DNA from: Jaltomata sinuosa
Lineage: Eukaryota > Streptophyta > Magnoliopsida > Solanales > Solanaceae
Direction of reading: 5' to 3'
DNA length: 64,000 bases
Assembly (NCBI GenBank): GCA_003996215.1
Contig: QJPP01004092.1
Coordinates: 1 to 64,000 of the forward strand
Shown: positions 30,962 to 45,409 of the stretch, one piece after another
Layout: the number at the start of each line of letters is the position of its first letter
Position numbering within the stretch: the first letter of the stretch is position 1
The notes under the pieces: generated by a model
What the model was told of the DNA's origin: nothing
What the model saw: only the letters and a program-made list of their open reading frames with translations
Databases searched by the model: none
Translations under genes and position numbers: made by a program

Positions 30962-32237
30962 CTAACTTGGAAATTTTTAGTATGTATGCAGGAAAAGACA
31001 AAGGAAAGGAGGAAGCTTCCCCTTCCGCCGATAATTACTTACAGACTTTGCTAAGAACTACTCAGTTCAAAGCACAGACTCGAATGGATACACAAAAATT
31101 AGAAAGACTATATTTTGGTAAGCAAAATCTAATATGCTATCCAGAATGTAACTTGAATTTCAGGGTGCAAGGAGGGACAAGCATAGACAAACCCCAGAGA
31201 TATCTAATAGACAACCTGTGGATAGCCTTCGGCAAAACTCCCAAAGACCATGGATACTTCATTTCAGTTTTAAATGCTTTATGCTCATACTTTACAGAGA
31301 AAAACCAAGACAAAAAATTTAAATTTTATGCGGTAATACAAGGAAAAAAGCCAGGAGTTTTTCAGACTTGGATAGAAGTAATAGACAATATTAAAAACTT
31401 TCAGACACCTTTATTCAAAGGGTTTAATGATTTAAATGAAGCGCTGGATTACGCTAGGGGAAATTTAGGACCCAATTTCTTTATTACCCCTTCTCTTAGA
31501 CAAATTACTACTACTCCCAGTATAGAATCAATAAAGACACAGACAAAATCATTTTTTGTGATCACTGTGATGCCATGACAAATACTTTTAAAAGAGTAAA
31601 TAGCAGAAATGAAGAATTGACACAAGAAAAAGACAAAATGATAGAACATATTAAAATATTACAAGAACGAATTAAAATACTCCATTTTGAAATTAGTCAG
31701 ACTCAATTTCCAATACATACCATACAACAAGTGTTTTCTGATTCAAATATACCAAAGAGTTCTCCATCTCAAAATATGAATAAGACGGGTGTGCATTCCC
31801 CAATGAATGCAGAAAGATCTACTATAACAGATGTAGGTATAGCTAGTCCAGTTCAAACGGTAACTGGTAAAGACAAATCAAATCCGTTAATGGCTGACAC
31901 TTTGCCAAAAAGTGTAAGAATATTACCGGACAGTTTTAACATGGCTGGAACTTCCTCAACAAAAACAGAAAAGAAAAATGAGACCAGAAGGCGAGGAATA
32001 AACCTACGAAAAAAGAAAGGTAAAAAATTAGAAGACGTTCTAAACAGCACGTTGAAAAAAAATTTAGAAGAAAAGACTAAAGAAGTAATTAGTGAAAATC
32101 CAAGACCGGAGTCATCACACAGTAGTTATAACTCAGCTATAGATCCAACAATGGATCAATTTGCTCAAGATCCTAATGAAGACGAAGACTCAGGCATGAG
32201 TTTCGACACCATAGAAGAACACAACCTGAACACATAA
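30958..32237 (+). pseudogene. TAV/viroplasmin-like gene, unit C, frameshift
   Basis: The first part (30958-31578, 206 residues) carries the viroplasmin domain (FYAVIQGKKPGVFQTW). One C is missing from a C run at about 31515 compared with the inverted copy, which shifts the frame; the remainder stays open at 31575-32237 with the coiled-coil, Lys/Arg patch and acidic end. The inverted copy at 14783-16063 is not broken. The ATG overlaps the polymerase stop, as expected for reinitiation under TAV control. Confidence 0.85.
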
Positions 32238-32277
32238 GGTAAAAACAGTATCAGCCAAGACAACAAGACAAATGCGT

Positions 32278-32482
32278 AAGCCATGATGTAAAAAAGCACT
32301 AAGATGGAGCACATGTAAGCCATGACGTAAAACAGCACTAAGATGGAGCACTCAGATATCAAAAAGGGACAAAGAATCAATCAAGCATGTGACGATGGGG
32401 CCCACAGCGCACCCGGCAGCTAAATATTCTTCAAGTATATTGAAATAAAATTTGAAATCCGCTCCTCAGTCATCTATAAATA
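32278..32482 (+). promoter_or_regulatory. Pararetrovirus promoter, unit C
   Basis: Two direct repeats of 35 bases with a 39-bp period (from 32278 and 32317) contain TGATGTAA and TGACGTAA, as-1-like sites, and CACTAAGATGGAGCAC. TATAAATA follows at 32475-32482; start near 32505. The layout resembles caulimovirus 35S-type promoters. It fires rightward through the leader into flanking DNA, not into a viral gene. Confidence 0.7.
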
Positions 32483-32504
32483 CCCCTTCTTCCAGAAGAG
32501 TAAG

Positions 32505-33196
32505 GATATAACAAAAAAGAGAGAAAAAGAGTAAGAGAGAGAAGTGAGAAAGGAAGAGAGTAAGTTAGTAAGTTAGCAAGTTTTTCATTTTCAGTTTGTA
32601 ATAGTTGAATAAACTATTTGTAAAAATAAGAGTGAGAATAAGAAAGAGAGAGTGTCTAGCTACCTCCGACGTAGTTCCATAGTTTCCGGGGACTCCCGAA
32701 AGGGAAACCTCTCTCCATCTACAGACATGTAAGTATTCTTGTAAGATATTATTATCCATGTATTTCTCCCAATTATGTAATATTTATGTTTAATGTTAAT
32801 ATTGAAATGTTTATGATATGTGAATATTGATAAAATAGAGTTATTGTTTATCCTTAGTATATGGTTAAACTCTTAGCTTCTTATTAAAGCGCCCATGGAT
32901 TAACCTGTAAAGTCCTAGGAATTGATGTCCGCCGTGGTCAAGAGTACCGAAGGACCTGTGTCTTCCGAGGTGGGGTTAAAGAAACCGCTGATAAGAATAT
33001 AGGCTAAGAGAGAGAGATGAACAGGATAAATAATAATCTAATGTAAAAAAAAAAATAAAAAAAAAAAACACTTTTTCGGGAGAAATACTTAGATTTTAAT
33101 ACTTACAACTATACTAACATGGCTATAGATTAAGGAGGAGGGAGTACCGAGTAGGATTTTACAACATTTGCTTACAACCCCTTTGTTTTGAAAAAT

Positions 33197-33208
<12 letters not shown>
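32505..33208 (+). other. Pararetrovirus leader at right end, cut before PBS
   Basis: About 700 bases of leader follow the predicted start. They include a purine-rich stretch (GAGAGAAAAAGAG), the polyadenylation signal, a possible splice donor (GTAAGT near 32730), an A-rich tract at 33045-33068, then the part shared with units B and C. Homology ends at about 33208 in TCATTTTTATAT, a few bases before where the primer binding site would begin; (AT)n follows. Confidence 0.75.
32608..32613 (+). terminator. Viral polyadenylation signal, unit C
   Basis: AATAAA lies about 100 bases after the predicted transcription start, the usual relation in caulimovirids. Confidence 0.6.
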
Positions 33209-33227
<19 letters not shown>

Positions 33228-33228
33228 A
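33203..33228. repeat. (TA)n microsatellite at right border of pararetrovirus
   Basis: TATA repeats follow the truncated leader and precede non-viral DNA. Together with 14091-14121 they frame the array. Confidence 0.85.
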
Positions 33229-36030
33229 ACTTTGAATCTCCTCGATTTACTATTCAAGTTGCAAGGCTGAAATATGTAAGTTCCTTTACTAAAATTCCTA
33301 GCTCCATCACTATCTATGAGATGTTTAACCCTATGTCTTATGTTAAATTGATATTTTATACGTATAAATGCCAAATTATAACTAGAATATGGATTGTATT
33401 CCACTCGATTGCCTCATGTAAAGCATTCGGTCTTTGGCATAAGTTCAAGGGACCATTCAAACTTAAAAGGGTTACATATTTGATCGCTCGACAAAAATAA
33501 TTATATCTGTTAGTAAAAATTGTATACTAATATGCATAAAATATGTATATTGTATGTTAATATACAAAATATATATATTTATTTGTCAATTATTATTTTG
33601 GTGGACGATTATACAATATAAACTTCCCAACTTAAAATCTATAACGTCCTCATTCTAGAGGTGAATCTATATTTTAAAATTATAAATACAAATTCTACAT
33701 TTGTTCAACTTATATTCTTTCGTGATCTGTCATACTTATATAATAGTGTTTGACTTGACAAAATGTTTAATAGTCGTATTTGACGTTTCTATTATATTAA
33801 TTGTAGTAGTAGAAAAAATATTAATGTTGTAATTGAAAAATTAGTTTGATTAAAAGAGTGTTTGGGATGAAAGGAAAATGTTTCTAAAAAAATAAATAGG
33901 TTTTGCTTAGTTTTTGTGTGCAATACATCAGTAAAAATATTATCCTAAATGCATTTGTCACTCTTAGAAATAACGAGTTTTTTCACCGCGAATCAGTGAA
34001 AAATTTGTTTCACAGAACATGATTTTCTCACTCATTTTTCACTGAACTAGCTCACTGAAAAAATGTATGGTGGAAAACAGATTTTCACTAAAATAGTGAG
34101 AAACTGCTTAATTTTTTTGTATAAAATATTATTATTTTTTCACCGATTTGATTAAAATATATGTGAAAATAGCCACTGTACATTTTTCAATGAGAGAATA
34201 ATGACTTTTTAGTAGTTTGTATATAATATAGACAAATACTATGGAATGTGAAGGTAAATAGGGTTGTGGGGTGGTGGGGTTGAAAGCTACGGGGGTGAGG
34301 TAAAGATGAGGTGTTGGAGGGTGGGGAGGACGTCCACGATCAATGTAGAATGCTATTTGTGAGACTTATTTTCCCTACTTCTATTAAAAAAGTCATTTTC
34401 TTCATTTTGAAAAACTTATTTTCCTAAAAATAAATATTTTTTCAAAAAATTTGACTAATTAAACATAAGAAAATGAAAATATTTTCCTTAGTATCACCCT
34501 AAGACAACATCACAATCAATATTCAATACTCAATCCATAAAAGTTAAAACCTTTTTTCCTCTAGCTTTTATGTGGAATGATTACATTTAGGAATTTTTCG
34601 ATTTGGGCCTCTTGCAGTATCCTACTTTGTTCTGGGCCTCCCACAGTGGTTACCGCGGGTAAAGTATAGAGATACCCAATTTTGGCGTTGCCATCTAATT
34701 TATGTCCATTCTTTTAATTTTTTTTTACATATGTATTCACATCGAGACAACTTTAGATATATGGTGTTTGAATTTAGTCTTAATAAAATTTAACTTCAGG
34801 CATTTCACATTAAAATTTAGATACGTATGGTTGAAGTCAGTCATTTTTGCCTCACTCCGATGAGGTGGTTTATCCACAGTCTACAAAAATGACTACTACT
34901 GGTCTAACAGTAATATTATTTTGATCATTGAGTTACTTCTATAAAGATATGACACATGAGCCTAACTTAACCCCAAAAGCTAGCTCATGAATGGAGAATT
35001 GTCAAAGTCTATATAAGCAAACCACCAGTCCATTCTCCGACCAATGTGAGACTCACCACTCCACAATACTTTCTTTTGTGAATAATTGGAAGTTTGAAAC
35101 CAGTTTGAAAAATAGAGCCAGTAAAAAGAAAGTCTTGATTTGATCAATTTTTGTTGATTGTCATCCAGTTAGACCATTCAACTTGCGCAGCTAGTGTCCG
35201 TCCGCGTTGTTGTATACAGTGTTTGAATAATATGCTCACTACTAGACTAGGTCTTTGTTTCTTGGGCCTTGACATGATTTGACTAGATTTAGGAAGAGGA
35301 TTTTTCATAAAAAGTAACTAATAGAATTTAATGAGCACTCTATAGTAATATTTTGTCTAATTATGCTCCATACCTACAGTTTCTATTGCAATTGTATAAT
35401 CGGCATATATATACAAATAAAGTAATTTCGGCATACAAATATAAATCCGTAAATCTCGAGATACAAGTAGAAATTCATTAGAGTAATCTCGTCATACAAA
35501 TCCAAATTCGTAAAATCTCGGTACACAAAGACAAATTCGTGTTGTATATTTTGTGAAATTTCGACATACAAATATAAATACAAGCATACAAATACTAATA
35601 CAATTCATACAAAAATAAATAACAATAGTTTTAAATCCTCTGCTGTAAAATGTAATTAAATTAAACTGTTGATATAAAGAGTAATTAGACATGAATATTT
35701 GGTACGTTATGTAATTTTTCCATTTAGGAACTTCTAGTTTGGGTCTTTGGCAATATGGCTACTGAAAATATATATGATCATCTTAACAATGTGTAATTTT
35801 GAATATTTGACCTTCTTCCATTTCATGAATAAAATTTTAACGTCAAAAGTCTGAAGTATTTCTCATGAGCAAAATTTGTTAAACTTAAAGTTTTATCCAT
35901 GGAGAAAATGGAAAGTTCAAGCGCACCGACCTCCAAGATCATTCTCATAAAGGAAAGTATTGCATATATACTTCATATTTCTCTAATTTGCAGCTATGGT
36001 AGCCAAGTTTATGTTTTCAGTAAGAAGAGC
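33229..36030. other. Intergenic AT-rich DNA without recognisable gene
   Basis: No gene-like frame was found. A 40-base phrase around TTTAGGAA..TTTGGG.CT occurs near 34588 and 35724 in the same direction, perhaps an old repeat. A degenerate array lies at 35400-35600. GC-richer short parts at 34250-34340 and 34970-35260 show no motif. Confidence 0.55.
35400..35600. repeat. Degenerate 44-bp-like tandem repeat
   Basis: Phrases of the type CGGCATACAAATATAAATCC, then GTAAA(A)TCTCG, return about four times with spacing near 40-55 bases. Reading frames on the minus strand here reflect this array. Confidence 0.55.
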
Positions 36031-36034
36031 CTAA

Positions 36035-38722
36035 AATCAGTTAGTGGAGTGCGTAGACGGAGGAGAAATGGACGCTTAAGGGAGTTTATAAAGCGGCGAA
36101 GACAGAAGCTAAGTTAGTAATTACGACAGCTAAGACGGCAACTTTCGAACGCCTATATGTCGAACTAGGAGACAAAGGAGTGAATAAGAAATTATATAGG
36201 CTCGCAAAAGTAAGAGAAAGGAAGCCTCGCGACTTGGATTAACTTAAGTGCAATAGTGCATTAAGGATGAGGAGGGCAACGTGTCGGTGGAAGAGACCCT
36301 TATTAAGCAAAGACGACAAGCATACTTTTACAAACTCTTGAATGGAGAAGGAAATAGAGACATTGTGTTGGGTGGATTGGAGCACTCTGAGAGTCTTCGG
36401 GACTTTGGGTACTGTAGGCATTTTAAGATTGAGGAAGTTAAACGTGCTATTAGTAAGATTAGTAAGGGAAGAGCGACTAGTCCAGATGAGATTTCAGTGA
36501 AATTTTAAAAAAGCACGGATAAAGCTGGAATGGAGTGGTTAACTGAGTTGTTTAATGTTATTTTTAAGACGATAAAAATGCCCGACGAATGGAGGTGGAG
36601 TACAATGGTTTTATTGTACAAGAACATGGGCGATAACCAGAATTGTAGTAATTACATGTGTATCAAATTTCTAAGCCACACTATAAAGGTTTGGAAGAGA
36701 GTGATGGAGATGAGGGTGAGGAGAGGGGTGTCCATTTCTGAGAACCACTTTGAATTCATGCCGGGACGATCAGGGGCGGAGCTACAGTAGTGCCAGGGTG
36801 TTCAGCCACACACCCTTCGCCGGAAAAGTACATTGTTTATAAGGGTCAAAAATTATTTTAAATGGTTAAATAATAAGTGTTGCATACCCTAGACGTAGTT
36901 GAGGATGATACCTCAACGGTTTGAGGGTGTTCATATCTCCTACAACGCGCGGGTTCGATTCTTGTTGTAGTCATTTTAATATTGAATTTTTTTCAAGAAA
37001 AGACAAAATAAGACCAAAAACTCTAACTCTAAAGTTGGGCTACTTGTCCAGTGAAATCTTGGACGTTTTCATTTTTCTTAATTTTCTCATATAACATTGT
37101 TCTTATTAAAGGCACTTTTAGTTATAGTTGCAAGGACTCTAAAAAAATTTTAAAAAATAAATTATTATTATTTAACTTTCGATTGCATTTGTTCATCGAA
37201 TTTTTTCTAATTTACCTTCTGAAGTCTGAACACCCTTAACGAAAATCCTGGCTATGGCACTGGGGACGATCGACTACTGAATCCATCCATATTGTGAGGA
37301 GACTAGTGGAGAAATATAGGAAAAGGAAGAGGGACTTACATATGGTGTTCATTGACCTTGAAAAGGCCTATGACAAAGTTCCGAGGGATGTCCTTTGGAG
37401 GCGCTTGGAGGCTAGAGGTGTACTGGTGGCTTACATTAGGGCGATAAGGGACATGTATGATGGGGCCAAGACTCGAGTTAGAGCGGTGGGACGAGACTCA
37501 AAACACTTTCCAGTTGAGATGGGGTTGCACCAGGGATCAATTCTTAGCCTTTTCCTATTTGCCTTGGTGATGGATGAGTTGACGCGGTTTATTTAGGATG
37601 AGATGCCTTGGTGTATGTTAATTGCGGATGACATAGTATTGATTGATGAGACTCGAGATGGAGTTAATGTTAGGTTGGAGGTTTGGAGAGATACATTGGA
37701 GTCTAAAGGGCTCCGTTTAGACATAACCAAAATGAAATATTTGGAGTGCAAATATAGTGATATAATGCATGAGGTAGGCGTGGAAGTGAGACTTGACACA
37801 CAACCTATTCTCAAAAAATAAAGTTTTAAGTATTTTGGGTCTATAATTTAGGAAAGTGAGGACATCGACGATGATGTCACACATTGCGTTGGTGTGGCAT
37901 GGATGAAGTGGAGGCTTGGCTCTGGAGTCTTGTGTGATAAAAAGGTACCACCTAAACTTAAAGGTAAGTTTTACAGAATGGTGGTTAGACCGTCTTTGTT
38001 GCATGGGATAGAGTGTTGGCCAGCTAAGAACTCCCATGTTCAAAACATGCACGTTGTGGAGACGAGGATGCTGAGATGGATGTGTGGGCATACCAGGAGT
38101 GATAAGATTAAAGGTGGGAGTGGCGTCCATGACGGACAAGATGAGGGAAGCGAGACTGAGATGGTTTGAGTATGTGAAAAGGAGGTGCGCAGACGTCCCA
38201 GTAAGGAGGTGCGAGAGACTGGTTATAGTGAGTACACAGAGAGGTAGAGATAGGCCTAAGAAGTATTGGGCAGAGGTGATTAGACAGGATATGGCGCAGC
38301 TTCGTATTACCGAGGACATGACTTTAAATAAGAAGGAGTAGAGGTCACGTATTAGGATAGAAGGTTAGTAGGAAGTAAAGTGTTGTGTTGACTCTAGGGT
38401 TAGGGTTGTTGATGTATGTCATAGTTTTAGCCACATCCTTGTAGTTCTTGCTTTTGATATCTATCCTAATATTTATCTATTATGTTTTGATCATCATATT
38501 ATTTTATTATTGTTATTGTTTCTTTCGTGTAGGCTCTACATTACTTTACTTATTAACTGTTATGCTTTTTTTACTATTTTCTTCTTCTTGTACACGAATT
38601 TGTTGCACTTAGGCCGAGTGTCTCTTGAAAACAGTTTCTCTACCTCCACGAGATAGTGATAAGTCTGTGTACAATCTACCCTCCACAAACCTTGGGACTT
38701 CATTGGGTATATTGTTGTTGTA
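36035..38722 (+). mobile_element. Decayed RTE-type LINE
   Basis: Broken frames on the plus strand give reverse transcriptase pieces in order: ISKISKGRATSPDEIS, MPDEWRWSTMVLLYKN (36530-36790), MVFIDLEKAYDKVPRDVLWR with MGLHQGSILSLFLFALVMDE (37294-37596), then ADDIVLIDETR (37603-37821). A C-terminal part follows with MLRWMCGHTR and RPKKYWAEVIRQDM (37894-38341). This order is that of plant RTE-clade LINEs. The 3' end has TCTACCTCCACGAGATAG and GTCTGTGTACA and closes with a GTTGTTG repeat, as in that clade. Several stops and frameshifts exist and the 5' endonuclease part is missing. It is split by a MITE at 36771-37262. Confidence 0.85.
36771..37262. mobile_element. hAT-type MITE with 8-bp target duplication
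   Basis: The 492-bp element starts CAGGGGCGGAGCTAC and ends CTGGCTATGGCACTG, imperfect inverted repeats with the CAG ends usual in hAT elements. GGGACGAT stands on both sides (36763-36770 and 37263-37270), a perfect 8-bp target duplication. Removing it in thought brings the two RT parts together at PGRS. It has no gene of its own and carries GGGTTCGATTC, resembling a tRNA B box. Confidence 0.9.
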
Positions 38723-40726
38723 CTTTTGTCAAAAACATCCGCTTCCCTAGTTCCATAAATCATTTTCTGTGAGTCCCAAATAACTATTTAAAATAAAACT
38801 GTATTACTTTATTATTAGTAACCTTTTTAATTTTTTTTTATATAACATAGTGTATATACACTATTATACATTAATATTCTTATATATTATTATACATTAG
38901 TAATAATATACATTGCATATAATATGTGTAAATAATGTATCAAATTTATATAACTATGTATAAAATACTGTAAAATTATATATAGATAATGTATTCACAT
39001 TTTTTCTACAAATTCTTTATTTGTTGCACTAAATTTCTTATAAATTTTTGATTTATTGGTGTTCTTCAAATGAATTCTCTTTCCGTAGATATTTAAACTT
39101 CTTTACCTCTCCAAAATCACCCCAAATAGTCATCTACTTTCCTTTGCAATTCAATTCAATTTTCCTAAATTTTAAAAATCTCATTGACAAGCTCGAATGA
39201 CCTCTCGAATAAAAAAACTTCAAACTTTAATCACTATTTGCATTTCAGATGTTATATGTTGTTGTCTTGTTTAAAAAAATTGTTCTTGATTACATCATTC
39301 CACTACATAAGAAATAAGATGTATATAAAATTGTATGTATGGTGTGTTCTTATTTTGTAGGAAAATTAGACTCCAGAATTTCAACAATTACTCTAGTATC
39401 TCCAGGAATTTTCAGTCGCAATGTTGTTAGTGATGAATTTTCAATCGCAATATTGTTAGTGATGAATTTTCAGTCGCAATGTTGAATTCAATTTTTATGT
39501 TTTTGTTTATGAGAAATGAAGTGGATACTCTTCAGGTTCAATGGAAATTTATTGACAGTCTAATAATGAGAATGAGAATCGGAGAGTTTTATTAAGGGGG
39601 AAGAACACAAATATTACTTGAGATAAAAATAATTTTACTGTATAGCCAATGAATTTGATATCCCTTATTTTATCCGCTGCTTTCCTTTCTTTTTTTTCCC
39701 CCTTTTTCGCCATTTTTCTTCTTCTTCTTCTTATTTTTGCCGTTTCACTGCTTCACTTTTTTTTTTTAAAAAAATGCTGCTCTATTTTTTTTAAAAAAAA
39801 TAGTTGCTTTACTCTTTTTTTTTTTGAAAAAAACTGTTTCGCTTTTTTTTCAAAAGAAAAATCGCTGCTCTTTTTTTATATTTTTCACTGTTTTTTTTTA
39901 AGCTCTTTTTCTGCAGTTTTTTTTTTTATAAAAAAATATTCTTTTAAAATACAATAAAAATATATATTAGTGCATATTAAACACTCACTGATTTATTTTA
40001 ACCTTTTCTTTTTTGCTCTACCAATTATTGCTCTTCTATGTTTTTTAATAATCAAATAAAAAAAGTGTATTTTTTTAAAATATTGATACATATATACAAT
40101 TTAATACCTACCTGATACATATTGATACAATTTCTATACACATTCTATACAAATACATATCATATATAATAATGATATAATTTCTACACATATCATATAC
40201 AAATACATATTCTATATAATAATTATACAATTTCTATACACATCGTATATAATTTCTATAGAAATCTTATATAAATACATATTCTTATACAACAATTATA
40301 TAATTTTCTATTGAAATCTTATATAAATACATATTCTATACAATAATTATACAGTTCACTATAGAAATTTTATACCGATACATATTTTATACAATAATTA
40401 TGCAATTTTTATACACATTTTATATAATATTTAATTATAATTATTAATCAAATATGTATTTTATCCAAAAATTATATAATTTCTCTACATATTCTATACA
40501 GTTCTTATATATCTCATACAAATACATATTCTATACAATAATTACACAGTGTCTATATAATCGTATTTAATTATTATTATTTTAAAAAAGTAAAATTATT
40601 TAGCCAAAAAAAATTGTAGCAAAACACACAAAAAAAATTAAACTATTTAGAAAATGGGCTGAAATGGCTCAAATCTAAAAATGGCTAGTGAGTGAAAATA
40701 TTATACCCGACTGATCACTCTACAGA
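38723..40726. other. AT-rich intergenic DNA with short repeats
   Basis: No gene was recognised. At 39410-39485 GATGAATTTTCAGTCGCAAT and variants return three times with a period near 33 bp. At 39740-39960 runs of T followed by runs of A alternate with GCTGCTCT/CTGTTTCGC words. At 40080-40560 there are degenerate repeats of ACAAATACATATTCTATACA. These look like slippage products. Confidence 0.6.
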
Positions 40727-42903
<2,177 letters not shown>

Positions 42904-45350
42904 CCTCATCACTCTTGACATTACTTTTAAAATGATCATTTAGGTTAAAAAATATTTGGCCAAATAGAATATGGCGTGTCCTTTTCCCTTTTATTAATTA
43001 ATGTGTATTAAATCTTAATTACCAAATATGTATCAATCAAATCAATCGAGATGTATATTAGATACAATCTAGGCTAAATTTGGTGGGGTTAGTTTTGATG
43101 AACTGACACTTCTCTATTAAATTTTTCCTTACTTATAAAGCCACATATAAGCTATTTTGCCGTTTGCGGGCCTTTGATATCGAGGTTTTTGTTAAGATAT
43201 ATTAAAAAAATAAGAATAATTTTCAAAAGCATGATATTAATAAGTGCTAATTACTCAATAAAATATTAATTCAAACAATTACATAAATTATCCCGAGATC
43301 ATAGTTTTAGATAGTACATATGATTACCGTAACTTTACGCTCGCGAAAATATCTTATTAAAATTTATAAAATATTTTTTAAAAGATATTGAATGTTAAAT
43401 ATTCTAAAAAAAAGTCTCATTAGGTATTTATTTTGGATCCTTTATATAAGAATTAAGTTTTTATGATTTTATCCAAAGATAAAAAATATATCTCATGTTA
43501 TACCAAATAAATTAATGCAAAACATATTAAAAGTATTGAAAATTGAACATAATTCAACAAAATACATAAATTTAAAAAAAGTTGAGACGGTGAAAAAGCA
43601 AATAATAAAATAGAATATAATTTTTATATTTAATAAATACATAAATATTAAAAAGTGAAACGGTAAAAAAATAATACTACTATATAATCCTAAGAAAGAA
43701 ACTTAGTAGACATGTTTGAAAAATCTCAAATAAGTATTATTTTTTTATTTTTAAGATACATTGTTTTTTTTATTTACAATATTATTATTGAGTATTTTTT
43801 GAAACCTAATAAATAAAATATAAATTAAGATGGATATGTTATTTAATATTTGAATCTATTTTAGATAGACTATAAGAGAAAAGGAAAGATGTATCATACT
43901 TTTATTAAAGTTTTTCGAAAGAAAAATAAAAAAATCTCTTTTTGTTTTCTCATATTGCAAGAAAAATATATGGGTATTTCATGTTTTATATTAATATTTT
44001 TTATATTTTTTTTATTTATAAATCTTGTTTACGTATCCGGTACTCCAATCAAAATATGTTTTTTATTCATGAAATCTAAAATAAATAAAATAAAAATATC
44101 AATAATTTACTCATAACTATTTAAATTAATTAACGATTACATTGTATTACATAGAAAAATTTTCATCTTCTATATTTCATTACATTCTTCTTAAATGTCA
44201 TATATAAATCATAAACATAAATTTACTCCAAAAATCGTTTTAATTTTACATCATTAAAAAAAAATTATTACACAACATGCAATTATTCTTTTACGCATAA
44301 GTGTCTTTTTATATTGCAACATTAAATGCATAAATAAAAAAATCTACAATTGAGGATTGACATAAAATTCAATATTTAAAAATAGTGAAAATATATAAAC
44401 ATACATAATTGAATATAATAATCTTAACACTTTATATATGCGATAATTAAAAAAAATAGACAAAAAATTAATGTGATAAAATCGTAAACTCACTTGAAAT
44501 AGACTTTTCAATCATTCATTAAATATATTTTATTGTTTTTTATATGGAATAATAACATAATATTAAAAAATAAAAAAAAAGGAGAAAAAAATTTAATAAG
44601 AAAATTATGCTAAATTACTAACATAGAAATCCCAACAGGTTGGGTGAAGAAAATGAAAATGTTAGCTTTTCTTTTTCCGTTCACTTTTTAATTGTTCTTT
44701 ATTTGCTTCACTCTTTTTTTATAGGCTTTAATCTGTCACATTATTGAACAAATTCATTTTTCTCCTCTTAATCAATCTTTATGATAATTTTAAAAATTTA
44801 TATATTATACAATTTTTATAATTAGTCTACAAAGAATGAACTAAAGTGAGATTATCCCTTTAAATAGTACTATTATGATAACAAAGTACTTAAAAATTTG
44901 TGTTTCATACATAACACTCCACAAAAAAAATGTATAGTATAAAATGAATGGCTTACAAAAGACACAAGACTAAATTACACTATTATCAAAATTATCTCAA
45001 TATTGATTGTCGTAAAAAATTTCTTGATCATACTTGCTTCATGGTTGATAATACATAAAAAAAAAAATTAAACTTAAAAAAGTGCAACAAAATACATAAA
45101 AATGAAAGAGAAAAAAAAGTGAAATATTTCTTGTCTTCATATACTCCTTTACAGTTACATATTAATTCACAGAATTTTCTCGATCATACTTACTTGAAGG
45201 ATGATAATATATATGTAAAGAAATGCTAAAAATTAAGAAAGTATGATAAAGTACATAAATATGATAAAAAATACTTGAGAACAAAATATTTCTTACTTTC
45301 ACAAGCCAAAGTAATGAAAAAGAAAAATCACAAAATTTTCTCGATCATAC
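42904..45350. other. AT-rich DNA without recognisable gene
   Basis: Composition is strongly AT with many A and T runs. A 75-codon frame at 43889-44116 has no recognisable motif and is not supported by composition. Phrases like AGTATGATAAAGTACATAAA, AAATATTTCTT(G/A)CTTTCA and TTTTCTCGATCATACTTA return near 45000-45350 and 45690-45780, an old dispersed repeat. Confidence 0.55.
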
Positions 45351-45409
45351 TTATTCAAAGGATGAATATGTGTAAAGAAATGCTAAAAGGTACTGAAAGA
45401 GGTGCCGCG

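Larger units (their letters stand above)
14122..33208. mobile_element. Endogenous pararetrovirus array (Caulimoviridae)
   Basis: The block carries caulimovirid hallmarks: a tRNA-Met primer binding site, movement protein, coat protein with CCHC knuckle, aspartic protease, RT with YVDD, RNase H, and a separate TAV/viroplasmin frame, with no integrase and no LTRs. Order: inverted segment (14122-18219), leader fragment, partial unit A (18391-19856), unit B (19857-24546), full unit C (24547-33208). B and the first part of C match with a constant offset of 4690 bp and few changes. The type is near the pararetroviruses known from Solanaceae genomes (TVCV and its endogenous relatives), but I do not assign a genus. 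The long frames are interrupted by stops or frameshifts, so this is a relic. Confidence 0.9.

Noticed and set aside
36239..38319. Minus-strand frames opposite the LINE, including a 200-residue one
   Set aside because: They are shadows of the LINE reverse transcriptase strand.
43889..44116. 75-residue hydrophobic frame
   Set aside because: AT-rich DNA encodes Phe/Ile/Lys-rich frames by chance; no motif or splice context.
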